Shown in pieces: positions 56,461 through 57,660 of a DNA stretch of 57,660 nt. Position numbers and translations under genes: made by a program. Position 1 is the stretch's first letter. Each line of letters opens with the position of its first letter. The notes below the pieces were generated by a model, which was not told the origin of the DNA, searched no databases, and saw nothing but the letters and a program-made list of their open reading frames with translations. The stretch is from Chara braunii (taxonomy: Eukaryota > Streptophyta > Charophyceae > Charales > Characeae). The stretch lies in the NCBI GenBank assembly GCA_003427395.1, contig BFEA01000121.1, forward strand, positions 2,223,861 through 2,281,520, in the 5' to 3' direction.

Positions 56461-57660
56461 ACTTTGGTGTATCGGAAGAAGTAACTCAATCATTGGTGGG
56501 AGCCTATCAGGAAGACCCTGTCACGATGGACATCATGCGCAAACTTCAGGCAAAAGACAAGGCCATGGAAAGCGAGTTTGTGATGGTGGACGGGNTTCTC
56601 TATCTTGATAAGGCCGNAGTTAAAAGGTTAGTAGTTCCATNTAGTGAACGTTTGCGTAGTTTGTTTTTAGGAGAATGCCATGACGCAACCGGGCACTTTG
56701 GTTACAAAAAGACGAGTGTTAATCTAGTACAACGATTTTGGTGGCCTGGAATGCTAGATGACGNAAAGAAGTATGTAGAGACCTGTCAGGTCTGTCAGCG
56801 GGACAAGCCGCGAACTCAAGCACCGCTTGGGTTGCTGAAGCCCTTACCTATCCCCGCTGGTCCAGGACAGAGTGTTTCCATGGATTTCATGGACACCCTA
56901 GTGACCAGTAAGAGTGGCAAGAGGCACATTTTCGTCATCATCGATCGATTCATCAAGTACGCTAGACTAGTTGCCATGCCAGAGACCGCAAGGACCGACC
57001 ATGTCGTCAAGTTGTTCAAGGACAACTGAGTGCGTGACTTTGGTTTACCAAAGACAATCGTTAGTGACAGAGATGTCCGTTTCACAAGTGAGCTGTGGAA
57101 AAAGACTGCTGAGCAGATGGGCAGTCAACTTCAGATGACTTCAGGGAATCATCCCGAAGCCAACGAACAGGCCGAGCAGATGAACATAGTTGTACAACAC
57201 CTGCTGAGGCATTACATCAAGCCCAGCCAGGATGACTGGGATGAGAAGTTGCCTCTCATCGCCAGCCTGTACAACAACGTTGTACACAGCAGTACTGACG
57301 TTAGTCCTAACCAGCTGCACTTGGGATGGAAGCCTGGATCCGCTCTAGACTTCCTCCTACCTGAAAACCGATCCTCCGCAACTCCAGACACACTTGAGTA
57401 TGGTGTGCACTATAAGAAGTTGCTGCAGCAAACTGTCGAGCACATCAAGAAAGCTCAGCAAGCAATGATTGCTTATGAGAACAAGCATCGACAACAGTCC
57501 TCATTTCAGGTAAGGGAACGTGTCTAGGTCAAGGCTAGTGAGCTAGGCCAGGAATTCGGGATCTTTCATAAACTAATGCCTCAGTATTTTGGTCCCTGGG
57601 AAGTCCTGGATGTAGTAGGGGATGAGATGGATGGTCCTACCTATGTTATCCGTATCCCTG
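56461..57660 (+). pseudogene. Pol, part 3: integrase, running off the window
   Basis: HHCC finger (HDATGHFGYKK then CQVCQRDK), first Asp in SVSMDFMD, a TGA at 57027-57029, second Asp in IVSDRDVRF, Glu in NEQAEQMNIV. The connection (KAQQAMIAYENKHRQQ) follows, then a TAG at about 57525 and the start of the C-terminal module (PQYFGPWEVL). Four N lie at 56595-56764. The catalytic triad is complete; the stops are the visible damage. Any chromodomain would be outside the window. Confidence 0.93.

Larger units (their letters stand above)
50168..57660 (+). mobile_element. Ty3/gypsy element, plus strand, 5' LTR to integrase, runs off window
   Basis: 5' LTR, exact initiator-Met PBS, leader, gag, protease, RT, RNase H and integrase are in order on the plus strand. 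The 3' part lies beyond 57660. Pol keeps one frame throughout with four isolated stops, so this is a younger copy than its minus-strand relative. It starts where the relative's leader stops, which suggests insertion into it. Confidence 0.9.

Overview
The window looks like repeat-rich nuclear DNA of a green-plant-lineage eukaryote. Evidence: Ty3/gypsy elements primed by initiator-Met tRNA (one with a chromodomain-like tail), a LINE of the type carrying a zinc-finger RVT tail, 8-bp-TSD MITEs, long satellite arrays, and no intact host gene, tRNA or rRNA. A charophyte alga such as Chara would fit, but that is inference. Every recognisable coding region is a decayed transposon gene.

Layout. 1-3522: 3' part of a broken LINE (+). 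3523-5780: gene-free, with two degenerate minisatellites (about 58 bp and 67 bp). 5781-43265: a very large inverted repeat. Left arm 5781-12002 plus 21296-23935 (about 8.9 kb net) pairs in reverse complement with right arm 30705-43265 (about 12.6 kb). The arms are diverged and consist mostly of tandem arrays (172 bp, 91 bp and 54 bp units, TC/GA microsatellite), as in foldback elements. The 6.8-kb unpaired centre holds a decayed minus-strand coding region of a protein I do not recognise (about 24120-29835). The left arm carries a full-length minus-strand Ty3/gypsy element (12003-21295, TSD CCCAT). The right arm carries two MITEs (one with a third nested inside) and a poly(A)-ended insertion, all absent at the matching left-arm sites.

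43268-57660: Ty3/gypsy debris. It comprises a plus-strand integrase fragment (43268-44384), a minus-strand element (about 45450-50167) carrying a MITE (46969-47546), and a plus-strand element of the same family (about 50168 to the window end) joined head-to-head with it, probably nested.

Two results stand out. First, the giant foldback-like structure with its unknown central gene. Second, a small family of 8-bp-TSD MITEs that share an internal core while each copy's subterminal region is built from a different repeated GC-rich word (TTCG, CCCGG or TCCGGA). One data-quality result matters: positions 35649-35686 are the Nextera mate-pair junction adapter, so 35520-35846 should not be trusted. 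Repeat boundaries and identities were judged by eye and are approximate unless a TSD fixes them.
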